Positions 1-8,581 of a DNA stretch of 46,074 bases are shown piece by piece. Source of the stretch: Pseudomonadales bacterium (GTDB lineage: Bacteria; Pseudomonadota; Gammaproteobacteria; Pseudomonadales; Pseudohongiellaceae); the NCBI GenBank assembly GCA_022821865.1, contig JAJECW010000083.1:1-46074 (forward strand). The letters run 5' to 3'. The translations under genes were made by a program, and so were the position numbers. Numbering within the stretch: position 1 is the first letter of the stretch; every line of letters begins with the position of its first letter. The notes under the pieces were generated by a model. It ran no database searches, was not told the origin of the DNA, and saw only the letters and a program-made list of their open reading frames with translations.

Positions 1-336
1 GACGCGGGATACTGCAACGAAGCCGATCTGGCTGCCCTGGAGGCCCGCGGCATCGACGGCTATGTGGCGTTGGGCCGGGAGGGCGGGCGGCGGGTTGGGA
101 CTGTCGGTGGGAAACATCCGGCCAAGGCCCGCATGGCGGAGAAGTTGGCCACGCCAGCCGGGCGGGCGCAATACGCGCAACGCAAGTGGCGGGCGGAAGC
201 GCCGATCGGGTGGATCAAGGAGGCGCTGGGCTTCCGCCGGTTCAGCCTGCGCGGATTGAGCAAGGTCCAGGGTGAGTGGGACCTGGTCTGTCTGGCGTTG
301 AACGTCAAGCGGATGCGGGGGCTTCAGCCGGCTTGA
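1..336 (+). CDS. IS1182-family transposase, C-terminal part (5' end outside window)
   Basis: The reading frame is open from base 1 to a TGA at 334-336, giving the last 111 residues of a DDE transposase. It starts DAGYCNEADL, which fits the second catalytic Asp region. It ends with the family-typical stretch around AEAPIGWIKEALGFRRFSLR and GEWDLVCLALNVKRM, where the catalytic Glu region lies. No frameshift is visible in this part. The residual inverted-repeat end at 511-530 lies about 175 bases downstream. Whether the complete element is active cannot be judged because most of the gene is outside the window. Confidence 0.85.
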   Translation, partial: DAGYCNEADLAALEARGIDGYVALGREGGRRVGTVGGKHPAKARMAEKLATPAGRAQYAQRKWRAEAPIGWIKEALGFRRFSLRGLSKVQGEWDLVCLALNVKRMRGLQPA

Positions 337-510
337 CGGGGCGGGCATGGCGGCCCGGTTGCAGCGTTCCGGCGCTGCCATGGAGTTGTTTTGGGGTGGA
401 CCGGGCGCGCATGGCGCCATCCCGCCCCGCCAGGTTGCATTCGACCAGTTTCATGCCTTGCCAGGTCGAAGTGCCACCATTTTGTACAGTTCGCGCCGCC
501 GAGAACCGTT

Positions 511-530
511 CTACGGCGCAGGCTCCTAGG
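511..530. repeat. IS terminal repeat, shared with the MITE at 13089-13257
   Basis: The 20 bases ctacggcgcaggctcctagg at the end of the IS fragment are identical to the right terminus of the MITE at 13238-13257. They match the inverse of its left terminus with one mismatch. This suggests that the same transposase recognises both. The TAG within CCTAGG acts as the stop codon of the adjoining minus-strand GIY-YIG gene. Confidence 0.8.
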
Positions 531-852
531 TGGCGTTAAGGGGTGGATTGAAGGAGTCGATGAGAACGTATTCGAGCGTACGGCGTTCTTTTTCGTTTTG
601 GACGACTCGTGCGTGGATGTGGGTCGCGCCGTGACGGACTGCGTCCGACCATCGTTCGTGATTATTGATCTGAGGCCCAAGGCGGTCTTTGAAAGACAGG
701 GTTTGGCCAATGTACTTGGCTTGCCACCACCGTCCGTCGGAATTGGTGCCGGCGAAGATGTAGACGCCAGGAACGTCGTTCCAGTCAGTTTGGCCCGGTT
801 CGTAGGAGGTGAACTTGTAGCCGCCCCATGAGACGGTTTGAGAGGCGCTCAT
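526..852 (-). CDS. GIY-YIG domain protein, C-terminus trimmed by IS
   Basis: This is a 108-residue protein built almost entirely of a GIY-YIG nuclease-like fold. Visible motifs are GVYIFAG, then AKYIGQT (the YIG strand), a downstream R in KDRLG, and a C-terminal E followed by LIDSFNPPLN. These match the usual GIY...YIG...R...E...FNPxLN order. I chose the ATG at 852 because it overlaps the TGA of the upstream gene as ATGA, a typical coupled start. The natural stop appears lost: the frame ends at a TAG inside the CCTAGG end of the adjacent IS, a few residues after PPLN. It is the third gene of a small accessory operon. The substrate is unknown. A stand-alone GIY-YIG protein could be a housekeeping DNA-repair or defence nuclease; the operon context favours an accessory role. 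Confidence 0.7.
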   Translation of the reverse strand: MSASQTVSWGGYKFTSYEPGQTDWNDVPGVYIFAGTNSDGRWWQAKYIGQTLSFKDRLGPQINNHERWSDAVRHGATHIHARVVQNEKERRTLEYVLIDSFNPPLNAT

Positions 853-1226
853 GGATTTTTGGGCGGATTTGTGGGAGTGCCGGGCACGGTTGACTTGAAC
901 ATTGCTACGGAGACGTACCAGATAGTGATAACGAGTAGCAATATCGCTAAAGCGGCAGTGTGGGCGATCATGCCCCAAGCGCCGCTGTTGGAGAGAGAGT
1001 CGAATTCGTTAAGGCCGATCATGACGGTGATGATGTGGATGATCGTTATCCATGAACCGGTGCCGAGCAGGAGAGCGATGTGGTTCACAGCTCGGTTGGG
1101 TAGGAGTTGAGACTCGTCTCGTATGTCGGCGGAAACTATGGCGGTGACGGCGACGAATATGGCTAATACGACGTAGAAGGGCGCGTCGGGCAAGATAAGG
1201 AGAGGGGCGGTGACACCCGGTTCCAT
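849..1226 (-). CDS. Small integral membrane protein, unknown function
   Basis: This 125-residue protein has three clear hydrophobic segments, at about residues 16-35, 48-71 and 85-109. They are separated by short polar loops, and the tail is Pro-rich and soluble (TPTNPPKNP). No family motif is recognised. It starts 3 bases after the stop of the PLD-like gene and overlaps the start of the GIY-YIG gene by 4 bases. The three genes are therefore almost certainly one transcription unit, and their products may act together at the inner membrane. Base composition looks less GC-rich than the flanking housekeeping genes, consistent with an acquired cassette. Confidence 0.6.
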   Translation of the reverse strand: MEPGVTAPLLILPDAPFYVVLAIFVAVTAIVSADIRDESQLLPNRAVNHIALLLGTGSWITIIHIITVMIGLNEFDSLSNSGAWGMIAHTAALAILLLVITIWYVSVAMFKSTVPGTPTNPPKNP

Positions 1227-1229
1227 GGC

Positions 1230-1823
1230 TCAGGCCGCCCGAGTAGCGTTTTGCAGGTTGTATGCGAAATGGTCGCGGTATCGTTCGCTGATACGTTTAC
1301 GTGTCCTGAAGTCAAGCAGACTGGTGGCCCTGAGCAATCTGTAGGATCGTTCCTCTTCATGGTGTTTGTGGTACGAGGTATGAACGAGTTTCCCACCGTC
1401 TACGATTTTGTAGTGGGTGTCGGGTTCCTGCCTGCCACCGTGGACGTACCAGATTTCGATGTTGCGGCGAAATTCTTCGGAGCGAGCCAACTCAAGGATT
1501 TTCAGCGGTTCGTCCTTGTCGTTGAAGAGGCATCTGACTTTGATATTGCGGTCGCGAACGCCTTTCCGAATCGCTTCGATTACGCCGGGGTTGTTGTATA
1601 TGGAATGGGCGAAGTCGTTGCCATCGTCGTGAATCTCGATTTGTGTGCGGGTCTCGTTGACCAGGTCGATGAACAGTTCGATCGCATTTTTGTTCGAGTT
1701 GGGCCCGGATACGTCCTCAAGGTTGAGATCGCCTTGAACGGTGGTCACGAGGTAGACGCAGAGCAGGAAGGTGCTCGCGACGATAGCTATGACTATCACT
1801 TCGGGGCCTTGAATCATTGCCAT
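1230..1823 (-). CDS. Membrane-anchored PLD-like protein
   Basis: This 197-residue protein has an N-terminal hydrophobic anchor at about residues 8-28 and then a soluble domain. The middle resembles the N-terminal half of phospholipase D-like folds: a helix of about 50 residues, a strand QIEIHDDG, and a second strand IKVRCLFND. The C-terminal half carries H137-Y-K139-I-V-D142-G followed by HTSYHKHHEEE, a variant of the HxK...D...S signature. Only one HKD-like motif is present, so activity would need a dimer, and the spacing K-x2-D is shorter than the classical K-x4-D. A nuclease or phospholipase role is an inference, and the catalytic motif may be degenerate. It is the first gene of the three-gene operon, with a strong promoter about 85 bases upstream. 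Confidence 0.5.
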   Translation of the reverse strand: MAMIQGPEVIVIAIVASTFLLCVYLVTTVQGDLNLEDVSGPNSNKNAIELFIDLVNETRTQIEIHDDGNDFAHSIYNNPGVIEAIRKGVRDRNIKVRCLFNDKDEPLKILELARSEEFRRNIEIWYVHGGRQEPDTHYKIVDGGKLVHTSYHKHHEEERSYRLLRATSLLDFRTRKRISERYRDHFAYNLQNATRAA

Positions 1824-1907
1824 GGCTGGTTCTCGTTGGGTTCCTCTTGGGTTGGCGACTGGGAGGTCTGGCGCATTTGATGCGAACTGTGTCGGCTGTC
1901 GGTGTGC

Positions 1908-1936
1908 TTAATAGCAGCAGGGTTAAGACATGTCAA
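1908..1936 (-). promoter_or_regulatory. Sigma70-type promoter of the accessory operon
   Basis: Read on the minus strand there is a perfect TTGACA (-35, bases 1931-1936), a 17-base spacer, and TATTAA (-10, bases 1908-1913; 4 of 6 consensus). Transcription would start near base 1900 and reach the PLD-like start codon after roughly 75 bases. This gives the three-gene accessory cassette its own expression, separate from the rplS operon behind it. Confidence 0.55.
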
Positions 1937-1975
1937 CCTTTGTATAGTACGGATTCTGGCGGTTTTCAAGGGCTC

Positions 1976-2350
1976 TCAGGAAGCCGTCTGGGGTTTCTTG
2001 CCGAGTTTTTCCGCGATGCGGGCGGCTCGGCCGGAGAGCTTGCGCAGATAGTACAGCTTGGCCTGACGCACGTCACCGCGGCGTTTTACCTTGACGCCGG
2101 CGACGATGGGGCTGTAGGTCTGGAAAGTCCGCTCCACGCCAACGCCGTGGGAAACCTTGCGCACGGTGAAGGCGGAATTGAGGCCGCGGTTGCGGACACC
2201 GATCACCACGCCTTCAAATGCCTGGATACGCTCGCGCTCGCCTTCCCGGATGCGAACCTGGACCACAACCGTATCGCCCGGACCGAACCCGGGGAGTTCC
2301 TTGTCCATCTGTTCCTGTTCGATCTTCTGGATGATCTTGTTCTTGCTCAT
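1976..2350 (-). CDS. rplS: 50S ribosomal protein L19
   Basis: This 124-residue protein is colinear with bacterial L19, which sits at the 30S-50S interface. Recognisable stretches are [16 protein letters not shown] near the N-terminus, [15 protein letters not shown], a [25 protein letters not shown] block, and a LSGRAARI tail. I chose the ATG at 2350 ([11 protein letters not shown]) because it gives the family length; a longer reading to 2389 adds 13 residues with no homology. It is the last gene of the rpsP-rimM-trmD-rplS operon, 35 bases after trmD. Confidence 0.97.
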   Translation of the reverse strand: MSKNKIIQKIEQEQMDKELPGFGPGDTVVVQVRIREGERERIQAFEGVVIGVRNRGLNSAFTVRKVSHGVGVERTFQTYSPIVAGVKVKRRGDVRQAKLYYLRKLSGRAARIAEKLGKKPQTAS

Positions 2351-2385
2351 CGTATTCGCTCCTCTGTACCCAACTTCCCTGTGCC

Positions 2386-3114
2386 TCATTTGCCGGCCTG
2401 GTATTCGTCCAGCAACTGCCGTTCCTCTTCGTTCAATTTCCGGCCGGCCAGCAAATCGGGCCGTTTGCGCCAGGTGGCGCCAAGCTTCTGCTTGAGGCGC
2501 CAGCGGCGGATTGCTTCGTGGTCTCCGCTCAGCAGCACTTCCGGCGCCGCATCTCCAGCCACATGCCTGGGCCGGGTGTATTCCGGGCCAAGCAACAGGC
2601 CATCGGCAAAACTGTCGCTGCCGGCGCTGTCTTCATCGCCCAAGGCCCCCGGCAGCAGCCTGATCATGGCGTCGATCAGGGCCATGGCGGCGATTTCGCC
2701 GCCGCTGATGACGAAATCCCCAAGCGACAGTTCTTCATCCACCGCGCTGTCGATCACCCGCTGGTCGATGCCCTGGTAGCGGCCGCAAAGCAGCACCAGC
2801 TTGGGCGCTTTCACGAGCCGGGCCACGGCCCCGTGGTCCATTCGCAGGCCTTGGGGCGACAGATACACCACCCTGCCCCGGGCTTCCTGTTGCGCCGCCG
2901 CCAGACAATCGAGCAGCGGCCCGGTTTTCATCAGCATCCCCGGCCCGCCGCCGAACGGGCGGTCATCCACGGTGCGGTGCCGGTCGCCGGCGTAATCCCG
3001 CGGATTCCACAGGAGCAGCTTGAACAATCCCTGCCGCAGCGCCCTGCCGGTAATGCCATGTTCGGTCAGCGCGGCGAACATTTCCGGCAACAGCGTGACG
3101 ATATCAACGCGCAT
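2386..3114 (-). CDS. trmD: tRNA (guanine37-N1)-methyltransferase
   Basis: This 242-residue SPOUT-class methyltransferase makes m1G37 in tRNAs, using S-adenosylmethionine, and so prevents +1 frameshifting. The N-terminus [13 protein letters not shown] and the segment [14 protein letters not shown] are family hallmarks. The knot region reads [15 protein letters not shown] and [15 protein letters not shown], followed by [17 protein letters not shown] and [11 protein letters not shown]. The length is normal. It lies 8 bases after rimM and 35 before rplS in the conserved operon. Confidence 0.97.
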   Translation of the reverse strand: MRVDIVTLLPEMFAALTEHGITGRALRQGLFKLLLWNPRDYAGDRHRTVDDRPFGGGPGMLMKTGPLLDCLAAAQQEARGRVVYLSPQGLRMDHGAVARLVKAPKLVLLCGRYQGIDQRVIDSAVDEELSLGDFVISGGEIAAMALIDAMIRLLPGALGDEDSAGSDSFADGLLLGPEYTRPRHVAGDAAPEVLLSGDHEAIRRWRLKQKLGATWRKRPDLLAGRKLNEEERQLLDEYQAGK

Positions 3115-3122
3115 GTCACGGC

Positions 3123-3674
3123 CTATTCAAGAAAGTCGGCGCCCCAGTCAACCTCGATGGTTCCCGCGACAAGATCCACTTTCCGCACCACCTGTTCCGG
3201 AACAAACGGAATCAGCCGGCTGCGGTCGTCGAGGCTGTCCGCGTTCGGCTCCACCGCAAGCACGTCGTTCGCGCCGGTTTCGAGCAGGTGGTTGACCCGT
3301 CCAAAGCATTCTCCCGCCAGATTCACCACCCGCAGCCCCTGCAACTGGCGCCAGTAATATTCTCCCTTTTCCAGCGAGGCCAGCGCGGACTCTTCCACCG
3401 ATACTTCAAGGCCGGTGAGCCCGCGGGCCCGCTCGGGTTCATCGTAGCCGACAAAATGCGCCAGCAGGGTACTGCCCTGCCAGCGGCTCCGGTCGATTCG
3501 CAACTGCTCAAGCCCCTGGCCGGTTTCCACAAGCAGATATTCGAATTCCAGAATATTGGTCGCCGGATGGGTCCAGGATTGCAGCTTCAGCCAGCCCTTG
3601 ACGCCGTGCGCCCGGCCGATGCGGCCCATGACGATGCGCCGGCTTGCCGGGCCGATGTCCCGCTGCTTGCTCAT
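3123..3674 (-). CDS. rimM: 16S rRNA processing protein RimM
   Basis: This 183-residue 30S maturation factor binds ribosomal protein S19 and the 16S 3' domain. The N-terminal RimM domain starts with [20 protein letters not shown], matching the family signature of GRIxxxHGxxG. The C-terminal PRC-barrel begins near [13 protein letters not shown], followed by [22 protein letters not shown] and TIEVDWG, all typical. The start is the ATG at 3674; an internal Met at residue 16 also precedes the conserved domain, so the exact start is slightly uncertain. It lies 30 bases downstream of rpsP. Confidence 0.96.
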   Translation of the reverse strand: MSKQRDIGPASRRIVMGRIGRAHGVKGWLKLQSWTHPATNILEFEYLLVETGQGLEQLRIDRSRWQGSTLLAHFVGYDEPERARGLTGLEVSVEESALASLEKGEYYWRQLQGLRVVNLAGECFGRVNHLLETGANDVLAVEPNADSLDDRSRLIPFVPEQVVRKVDLVAGTIEVDWGADFLE

Positions 3675-3704
3675 CGGGCAACTCGCTCACGGAGCCGCTG
3701 CGGT

Positions 3705-3971
3705 TCAGCTTGCGGCGGACGCTGTTCCGGCTTCCACGGCATCCTTCACCAGGGCAACCACCCTGGGGGTGACCTGGGCGCCCTGGGACTTCCAGTAGTC
3801 CATGCGTTCCAGGTCCAGCCGCAGCCGCTCTTCCCGGCCCTTGGCCACGGGATTGAAGAAGCCTATGCGTTCTATGAACCTGCCGTCGCGCGGTGAACGC
3901 ACATCGGCCACGGTGATGTGGTAGAAAGGCTTTTTCTTCGCCCCGCCACGCGCCAGACGAATCGTTACCAT
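3705..3971 (-). CDS. rpsP: 30S ribosomal protein S16
   Basis: This 88-residue S16 begins [19 protein letters not shown], followed by [21 protein letters not shown] and a family-typical [19 protein letters not shown]. The ATG at 3971 gives the standard N-terminus; the long upstream extension in the same frame has no homology. It is the first gene of the operon, so a promoter should lie in 3972-4180. A TAGAAT with a poor -35 is visible on the minus strand near 4050, but I do not list it as a feature. Confidence 0.96.
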   Translation of the reverse strand: MVTIRLARGGAKKKPFYHITVADVRSPRDGRFIERIGFFNPVAKGREERLRLDLERMDYWKSQGAQVTPRVVALVKDAVEAGTASAAS

Positions 3972-4206
3972 AATCAATTCCTGTCGAGATCCGGCCACCG
4001 GAATCTTCGCTCTCTGGCGGATCAATCCTGCCCGGACAAAAAAGGCGGCTATTCTAAGGCAATTCGAAAGGCAATGAAAGACGAGTCCAGGCGAGACGGC
4101 AGTTCTTGTTCTGGCGCTCCAGCCTTGATGGTATGGTCCGCCCCGCTTCATTTCCTCGGCCTCAAGGGCCAAAATGACAAGGGACTTTCAACCAACGAGG
4201 CAGACC

Positions 4207-4882
4207 ATGAGCGATATTAAACGAGTTGGCATCGACTTGACCAAAAAGACCTTCCACCTCACCGCGATGGACGATGGCGGGCAAGCGGTTTCGCCGTGCG
4301 CAACTGCAATCCTGCCTGGCCCGGTTGCCGCCGGGTTGCGTGGTGGCGATGGAAGCCTGCGGCAGCGCGCACCACTGTGGCTGGCTGGCGCGGCGCCAGG
4401 GCCACCGGGTGTTTCTGATGGCCTCCACAAGGTGGCGCCCCACATGCATCGGAACAAGAACGACAGGAACGACGCGGACGGCGTCGCCGAGGCTTCCAGC
4501 CGCCCGGAGATGCGGTCGGTCGGCTTGAAGTCGGTGCGCCAGCGGCATTTGCGGCAACTGCACCGGGTGCGCCAGATGGCGGTGCGGAACCGCACCCCGC
4601 GGACGAACCAGTTGCACGGCTTTTTGCTGGAGTGCGGGATCGAATCCCCCAAGGGCATGGGGAACCTGCCGCGGCGGCTGGCGGAGGTGCTGGAAGACGG
4701 GGAGAACGGGTTGCCGTTCGAGAGCCGAACCCTGTTGCGGGAGTTGGGGGAGGAGCCGCGCCGGCTGGCATGGGCGCGTCAAGATGTTTGACAGGCAGAT
4801 CGATGCGGTCAGTCTCGCGGACCCGGCGTGCCGGCGGCTGCGGGAGATTCCCGGGGTCGGCGCGTTGTCGGCCACGCGATGA
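4207..4882 (+). pseudogene. IS110-family transposase, frameshifted and truncated
   Basis: An N-terminal RuvC-like DEDD domain begins at ATG 4207 with KRVGIDLTKKTFHLTAMDD. Near 4270 the similarity moves to the next frame (LRRAQ-like region, then VVAMEACGSAHH). It returns near 4430 to the first frame with HRNKNDRNDADGVAEASSRP, the family-typical KNDxxDA motif, and moves again near 4780 (MFDRQIDAV, then LREIPGVGALSATR). It ends at a TGA at 4880-4882, just after the GVGxLxAT motif, so most of the C-terminal Transposase_20 domain with the conserved serine is missing. At least three frameshifts and a C-terminal loss make it non-functional. Confidence 0.85.
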
Positions 4883-4894
4883 GATCTCGCGACT

Positions 4895-4944
4895 GCGCGC
4901 GGGATGACTGATGTGAGCGCGCCCATTGCCATAATGAAAATTGC
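4895..4944 (-). repeat. Half copy of a dispersed MITE-like repeat
   Basis: These 50 bases match the reverse complement of 32252-32301 at 46 of 50 positions by eye. They include an identical 16-base block (tgtgagcgcgcccatt) and an end close to the other copy's 11-base terminal repeat. The other half of the element is absent here, where the decayed IS110 remnant stops a few bases away. Confidence 0.75.
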
Positions 4945-5021
4945 CGGAAGAAGAGGAGACATCATCTGGTCTCCCAAAACAAGACCGTATATGATTGCGG
5001 TTTTACCCGGAGGACAGGCCC

Positions 5022-5774
5022 ATGAGGCCTTTCGGAATTTCACCTGTCCGGCCCGCCCTCGCGGCGCTGCTGCTCGGCGCCCTGCTGCAGCCCGCCCTTG
5101 CCCAGAATGAATCCCTGCGGGACCGGCTGCACGAATCCATCGTGGCGGCTTCGGGCAATCAACTGGAAATCCTCACTATCCGGCCCACCCCCATCGCCAC
5201 GATCTATGAAGTCGAGTTGAACACCGGCGAGTTGCTCTACAGCGACGCTTCCGGCCAGTACCTGTTCGCTGGGGACATGTACCAGACCACCCCGGACGGA
5301 CTGCTCAATCTTTCCATCGCCACCCGCCAGGAGGCCAATCAGCGCAAGGTGGCCGAGATTCCCGATGCGGAAGCGGTCATCTACCAGCCCGAGGGCGAAG
5401 TGAAGGCCACGGTAACGGTATTCACCGACGTGGACTGCACCTTTTGCCGCCGCCTGCATGGCGACCGGGAAGTCCTGCTCGACTATGGCATCCGCATCCG
5501 CTACCTCGCCTACCCCCGGGGCGGAGAGAATGCCGAATCCTACGACAAGATGATTTCCGTGTGGTGCTCCGAGGATCGCCATCGCTCCATGAATCAGGCC
5601 AAGAGCGGCCAGAACCTGCCCAGCCGCGACTGTGAAACTCCGGTGCTTGCCCATTATGACCTCGGCAATGAACTCGGCATCCAGGGAACCCCGGCCCTGG
5701 TGTTCCCCGACGGACGCCTGATTCCAGGCTATGTGGAGCCTCCCCGGCTTGCGGCCATGCTCGGCATTGAATAG
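5022..5774 (+). CDS. dsbC: Thiol:disulfide isomerase DsbC
   Basis: This 250-residue periplasmic disulfide isomerase has a signal peptide (hydrophobic core at about residues 11-25, cleavage near ALAQN). A DsbC dimerisation domain follows (about 30-115), then a thioredoxin fold. The active site is C139-T-F-C142 rather than the more common CGYC or CPYC. The cis-Pro loop is GIQGTPALVF near the C-terminus. I chose ATG 5022 because a GGAGG lies 8 bases upstream and the signal peptide then starts normally. By family knowledge it is kept reduced by DsbD; a DsbD-like gene is in this window at 28290. It stands first in the common gammaproteobacterial order dsbC-hom-thrC-recJ. Confidence 0.92.
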   Translation: MRPFGISPVRPALAALLLGALLQPALAQNESLRDRLHESIVAASGNQLEILTIRPTPIATIYEVELNTGELLYSDASGQYLFAGDMYQTTPDGLLNLSIATRQEANQRKVAEIPDAEAVIYQPEGEVKATVTVFTDVDCTFCRRLHGDREVLLDYGIRIRYLAYPRGGENAESYDKMISVWCSEDRHRSMNQAKSGQNLPSRDCETPVLAHYDLGNELGIQGTPALVFPDGRLIPGYVEPPRLAAMLGIE

Positions 5775-5856
5775 TTTGCCCAGTACGGCGCCGGAATCGC
5801 CGGGAAATCATTGGGTATAATCCGCGCGGTCACCCCCGGCGCGGAAGCCCCGCTTC

Positions 5857-7167
5857 ATGCATGAACCTGTCAAGATAGGCATTTGCGGCCTCGGCACCGT
5901 GGGCGGCGGCAGCCTGCGCCTGCTGCGGGGCAATGCCGATGAAATCGCCCGCCGGGCGGGCGGCCCCCTGCGAGTCGCGCGGATAGCCACCCGGCGCCCC
6001 GAATCGGTTGCGGTGGATGGCGCCGTGGCAGTCGGCGGAGACCCCATGGCGCTTGCCAGGGATGATTCTATTCAGGTGGTGGTGGAAGCCATGGGCGGAT
6101 TCGACCCCGCCCATGCCGTGGTCGCCGAGGCCCTCGCCCGGGGCAAGCATGTGGTTACCGCCAACAAGGCGCTGATCGCCGAGCGGGGCAACGAACTGTT
6201 CGCCATTGCCGCGCAATACGGCGCCACACTGGCCTTCGAAAGCAGCGTTGCCGGCGGCATCCCCATCATCAAGGCCCTGCGGGAAGGGCTTGCCGCCAAC
6301 CGCATCGAATGGCTGGCCGGGATCATCAACGGCACCGGCAACTTCATCCTCACCGAAATGGCCGCCGGCGGTCGGCCATTTGCCGAGGTGCTCGCCGAAG
6401 CCCAGGCGCTTGGCTACGCCGAAGCCGATCCGGGTTTTGACGTGGATGGCGTCGACGCCGCCCATAAGCTCACCATCATGGCCGCCATCGCCTTCGGCGT
6501 TCCCCTGCGATTTGCGGACACCTTTACCGAAGGAATCCGCGCGCTGATACCGGAAGACCTGGCTTATGCGGAAGAACTCGGTTACCGCATCAAGCATCTC
6601 GGCATTGCCCGGCGCAGCGTCAGTGGAATCGAAATGCGCGTGCATCCCACCCTGGTCAGCAAGCGCTGGCTGTTGTCCCGGGTTTCCGGCGTGGACAACG
6701 CCGTGGTGGTCAAGGGCCATGCCGTGGGCACAACTCTCTATCAGGGCCCCGGCGCCGGCGCAGACGCCACGGCTTCGGCGGTGGTGGCGGACATCATCGA
6801 TATCGCCCGCCAGCTTCGCGCCGGCGCAAGCCGGCCGCTGTTGGCCCCATGGAATGGCCGGCCCGAATCCGAAGAGTTGCCCACGGTTCCCATGGACAGC
6901 ATCGAATCGGAATATTACTTGCGCATCCCCGTGTTCGACCGCATGGGGGTCATGGCGAAAATCACCCGGGTGCTGGAAAGCCACGCCATCAGTATCGAGG
7001 CGGTAATCCAGAAGGAGGTTCACGGCGGCAGCGTGCCCATCGTCTTGCTTACCCATGGTGTTGCCGAGGGCAGGATGAACGCCGCGATTGCCGAATTGCA
7101 GTCCCTGGCCGATGTGCAGGGGCGGATTGGTCGGATCCGGGTAGCGCCGTTTCCGGCCGGGGATTGA
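5857..7167 (+). CDS. hom: Homoserine dehydrogenase
   Basis: This 436-residue enzyme reduces aspartate semialdehyde to homoserine in threonine and methionine synthesis. The N-terminal Rossmann motif is GICGLGTVGGG. The catalytic domain includes VTANKALIAE, FESSVAGGIPII and a GIINGTGNFILTEM stretch with the family signature, then EADPGFDVDGVDAAHKL. A C-terminal ACT domain (about residues 350-430, YLRIPVFDRMGVMAKITRVL) suggests threonine feedback control. It starts at ATG 5857, 82 bases after dsbC, and is followed 3 bases later by thrC. Confidence 0.96.
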   Translation: MHEPVKIGICGLGTVGGGSLRLLRGNADEIARRAGGPLRVARIATRRPESVAVDGAVAVGGDPMALARDDSIQVVVEAMGGFDPAHAVVAEALARGKHVVTANKALIAERGNELFAIAAQYGATLAFESSVAGGIPIIKALREGLAANRIEWLAGIINGTGNFILTEMAAGGRPFAEVLAEAQALGYAEADPGFDVDGVDAAHKLTIMAAIAFGVPLRFADTFTEGIRALIPEDLAYAEELGYRIKHLGIARRSVSGIEMRVHPTLVSKRWLLSRVSGVDNAVVVKGHAVGTTLYQGPGAGADATASAVVADIIDIARQLRAGASRPLLAPWNGRPESEELPTVPMDSIESEYYLRIPVFDRMGVMAKITRVLESHAISIEAVIQKEVHGGSVPIVLLTHGVAEGRMNAAIAELQSLADVQGRIGRIRVAPFPAGD

Positions 7168-7170
7168 CCG

Positions 7171-8562
7171 GTGGAGTATCTCAGCACCCGCGGCGGCTGC
7201 CCCGGCCAGCGCTTTGAGGAGGTTCTGCTCACCGGCCTTGCCCCGGATGGGGGACTGTTTGTTCCCCGCGGGCTGCCCCGGCTGGATTCAGCCGAACTGC
7301 GGAAGCTGCGAGGCCTGCCCTACGCCGAACTAGCCTTCCGGATCGCGTCGCTGTTTACCGACGATGCTTTTCCAGATGATGCGCTCGGGAGCATGATCGG
7401 GAAGAGCTATGCCGGATTCTCCCATCCCGAGGTCGCGCCCCTGACCCGGCTTGGCGAAGGGGAGTATCTGCTCGAGTTGTTCCATGGCCCGACCCTGGCG
7501 TTCAAGGACTTCGCCCTGCAGGTATTGGGCCGGATGCTCGATCATGTACTCAGCCGCCAGGGCGGGCGGGCGCTCATACTCGGCGCCACTTCCGGGGATA
7601 CCGGCTCGGCGGCCCTGGAAGGATGCCGCCATTCCGGGCAGGTCGATATCTGCATTCTGCATCCACATGGCAAGGTCTCGGAAGTGCAGCGCAAGCAGAT
7701 GACCACCGTGCCGGGGGGCAATATCCACAATCTGGCGGTGGAAGGCAATTTCGACGACTGCCAGCGGCTGGTGAAGGCCGCTTTCGCCGATCAGTCCTTT
7801 CTGCCTTCCGGCCTGCAACTCGTGGCGGTGAACTCGATCAACTGGGCGCGCATCGTGATGCAGGTCGTGTATTACTTTCACGCCGCCCTGCGGCTTGGCG
7901 CGCCGCGGCAGGCGGTTTCCTTTGCCGTGCCCACCGGAAATTTCGGCGACATCTATGCCGGATATCTGGCGCGGCAGATGGGCCTGCCGGTGGAGAAGCT
8001 GATCGTCGCCACCAATGAAAACGACATTCTGCACCGCTGCATCAGTCGCAACGAATACGTCACCGCGCCCCTTCGCCACACCCTGTCGCCGAGCATGGAC
8101 ATTCTCATCTCGAGCAATTTCGAGCGTTATCTGTTCGAATTGTTCGACCGCGACAGCGCAGCCCTGGCGGACTTTCTCGCCAGAGGAGCGGACCAGGGGG
8201 CAAGCCTTCCCCCCGACCGCTGGCGCGCCATGGGCGAGGTTTTCGACAGCGCCAGCGCAGACGATGCCGGCACCTGCGCCACCATCGCCGAGATCTGGCG
8301 CGAGCACGGCGTCCTGCTTGACCCGCACAGCGCGCTGGGAGTGCGCGCCGCCCGCCAGTGCCGCGGGAGCGCCGGCACGCCGATGATTTGTCTGGCGACA
8401 GCGCATCCCGCCAAGTTTGCCGGCGCCATAAGCGCAGCCGGCCTTCCCGCGCCGGAGTTGCCTCGGCGATTGCAGGAGCAATTCCAGCTTCCCGAACGCT
8501 TTACCGTCATCGACAAGGATCTGGACCAACTCAAGGATTTGCTTCGCGAATACGCCCCATGA
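7171..8562 (+). CDS. thrC: Threonine synthase
   Basis: This 463-residue PLP enzyme turns O-phosphohomoserine into threonine. It starts at a GTG (MEYLSTRG) 3 bases after the hom stop, the usual N-terminus for this family. The PLP lysine lies in the segment LAFKDFALQVLG. The phosphate-binding region ILGATSGDTGSAALEG and the block VPTGNFGDIYAGY are also visible, as is a C-terminal TAHPAKF segment. Length and domain order match the long bacterial type. With hom next door and lysC at 37121, most of the aspartate-to-threonine branch is in this window. Confidence 0.96.
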   Translation: MEYLSTRGGCPGQRFEEVLLTGLAPDGGLFVPRGLPRLDSAELRKLRGLPYAELAFRIASLFTDDAFPDDALGSMIGKSYAGFSHPEVAPLTRLGEGEYLLELFHGPTLAFKDFALQVLGRMLDHVLSRQGGRALILGATSGDTGSAALEGCRHSGQVDICILHPHGKVSEVQRKQMTTVPGGNIHNLAVEGNFDDCQRLVKAAFADQSFLPSGLQLVAVNSINWARIVMQVVYYFHAALRLGAPRQAVSFAVPTGNFGDIYAGYLARQMGLPVEKLIVATNENDILHRCISRNEYVTAPLRHTLSPSMDILISSNFERYLFELFDRDSAALADFLARGADQGASLPPDRWRAMGEVFDSASADDAGTCATIAEIWREHGVLLDPHSALGVRAARQCRGSAGTPMICLATAHPAKFAGAISAAGLPAPELPRRLQEQFQLPERFTVIDKDLDQLKDLLREYAP

Positions 8563-8581
8563 ACGATTCGGTGAACAAGCC

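Larger units (their letters stand above)
1..530 (+). mobile_element. Right part of an IS1182-like insertion sequence
   Basis: The transposase C-terminus (1-336) is followed by about 190 bases with no convincing gene. The stretch ends in a 20-base sequence (511-530, ending CCTAGG) that recurs as the inverted terminal repeat of the 169-bp element at 13089-13257, so I place the right IS boundary at or near 530. The left end lies outside the window. The terminus cuts into the neighbouring minus-strand GIY-YIG gene, whose TAG stop lies inside CCTAGG. The family assignment rests on the protein; the boundary is inferred from the shared repeat. Confidence 0.65.
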
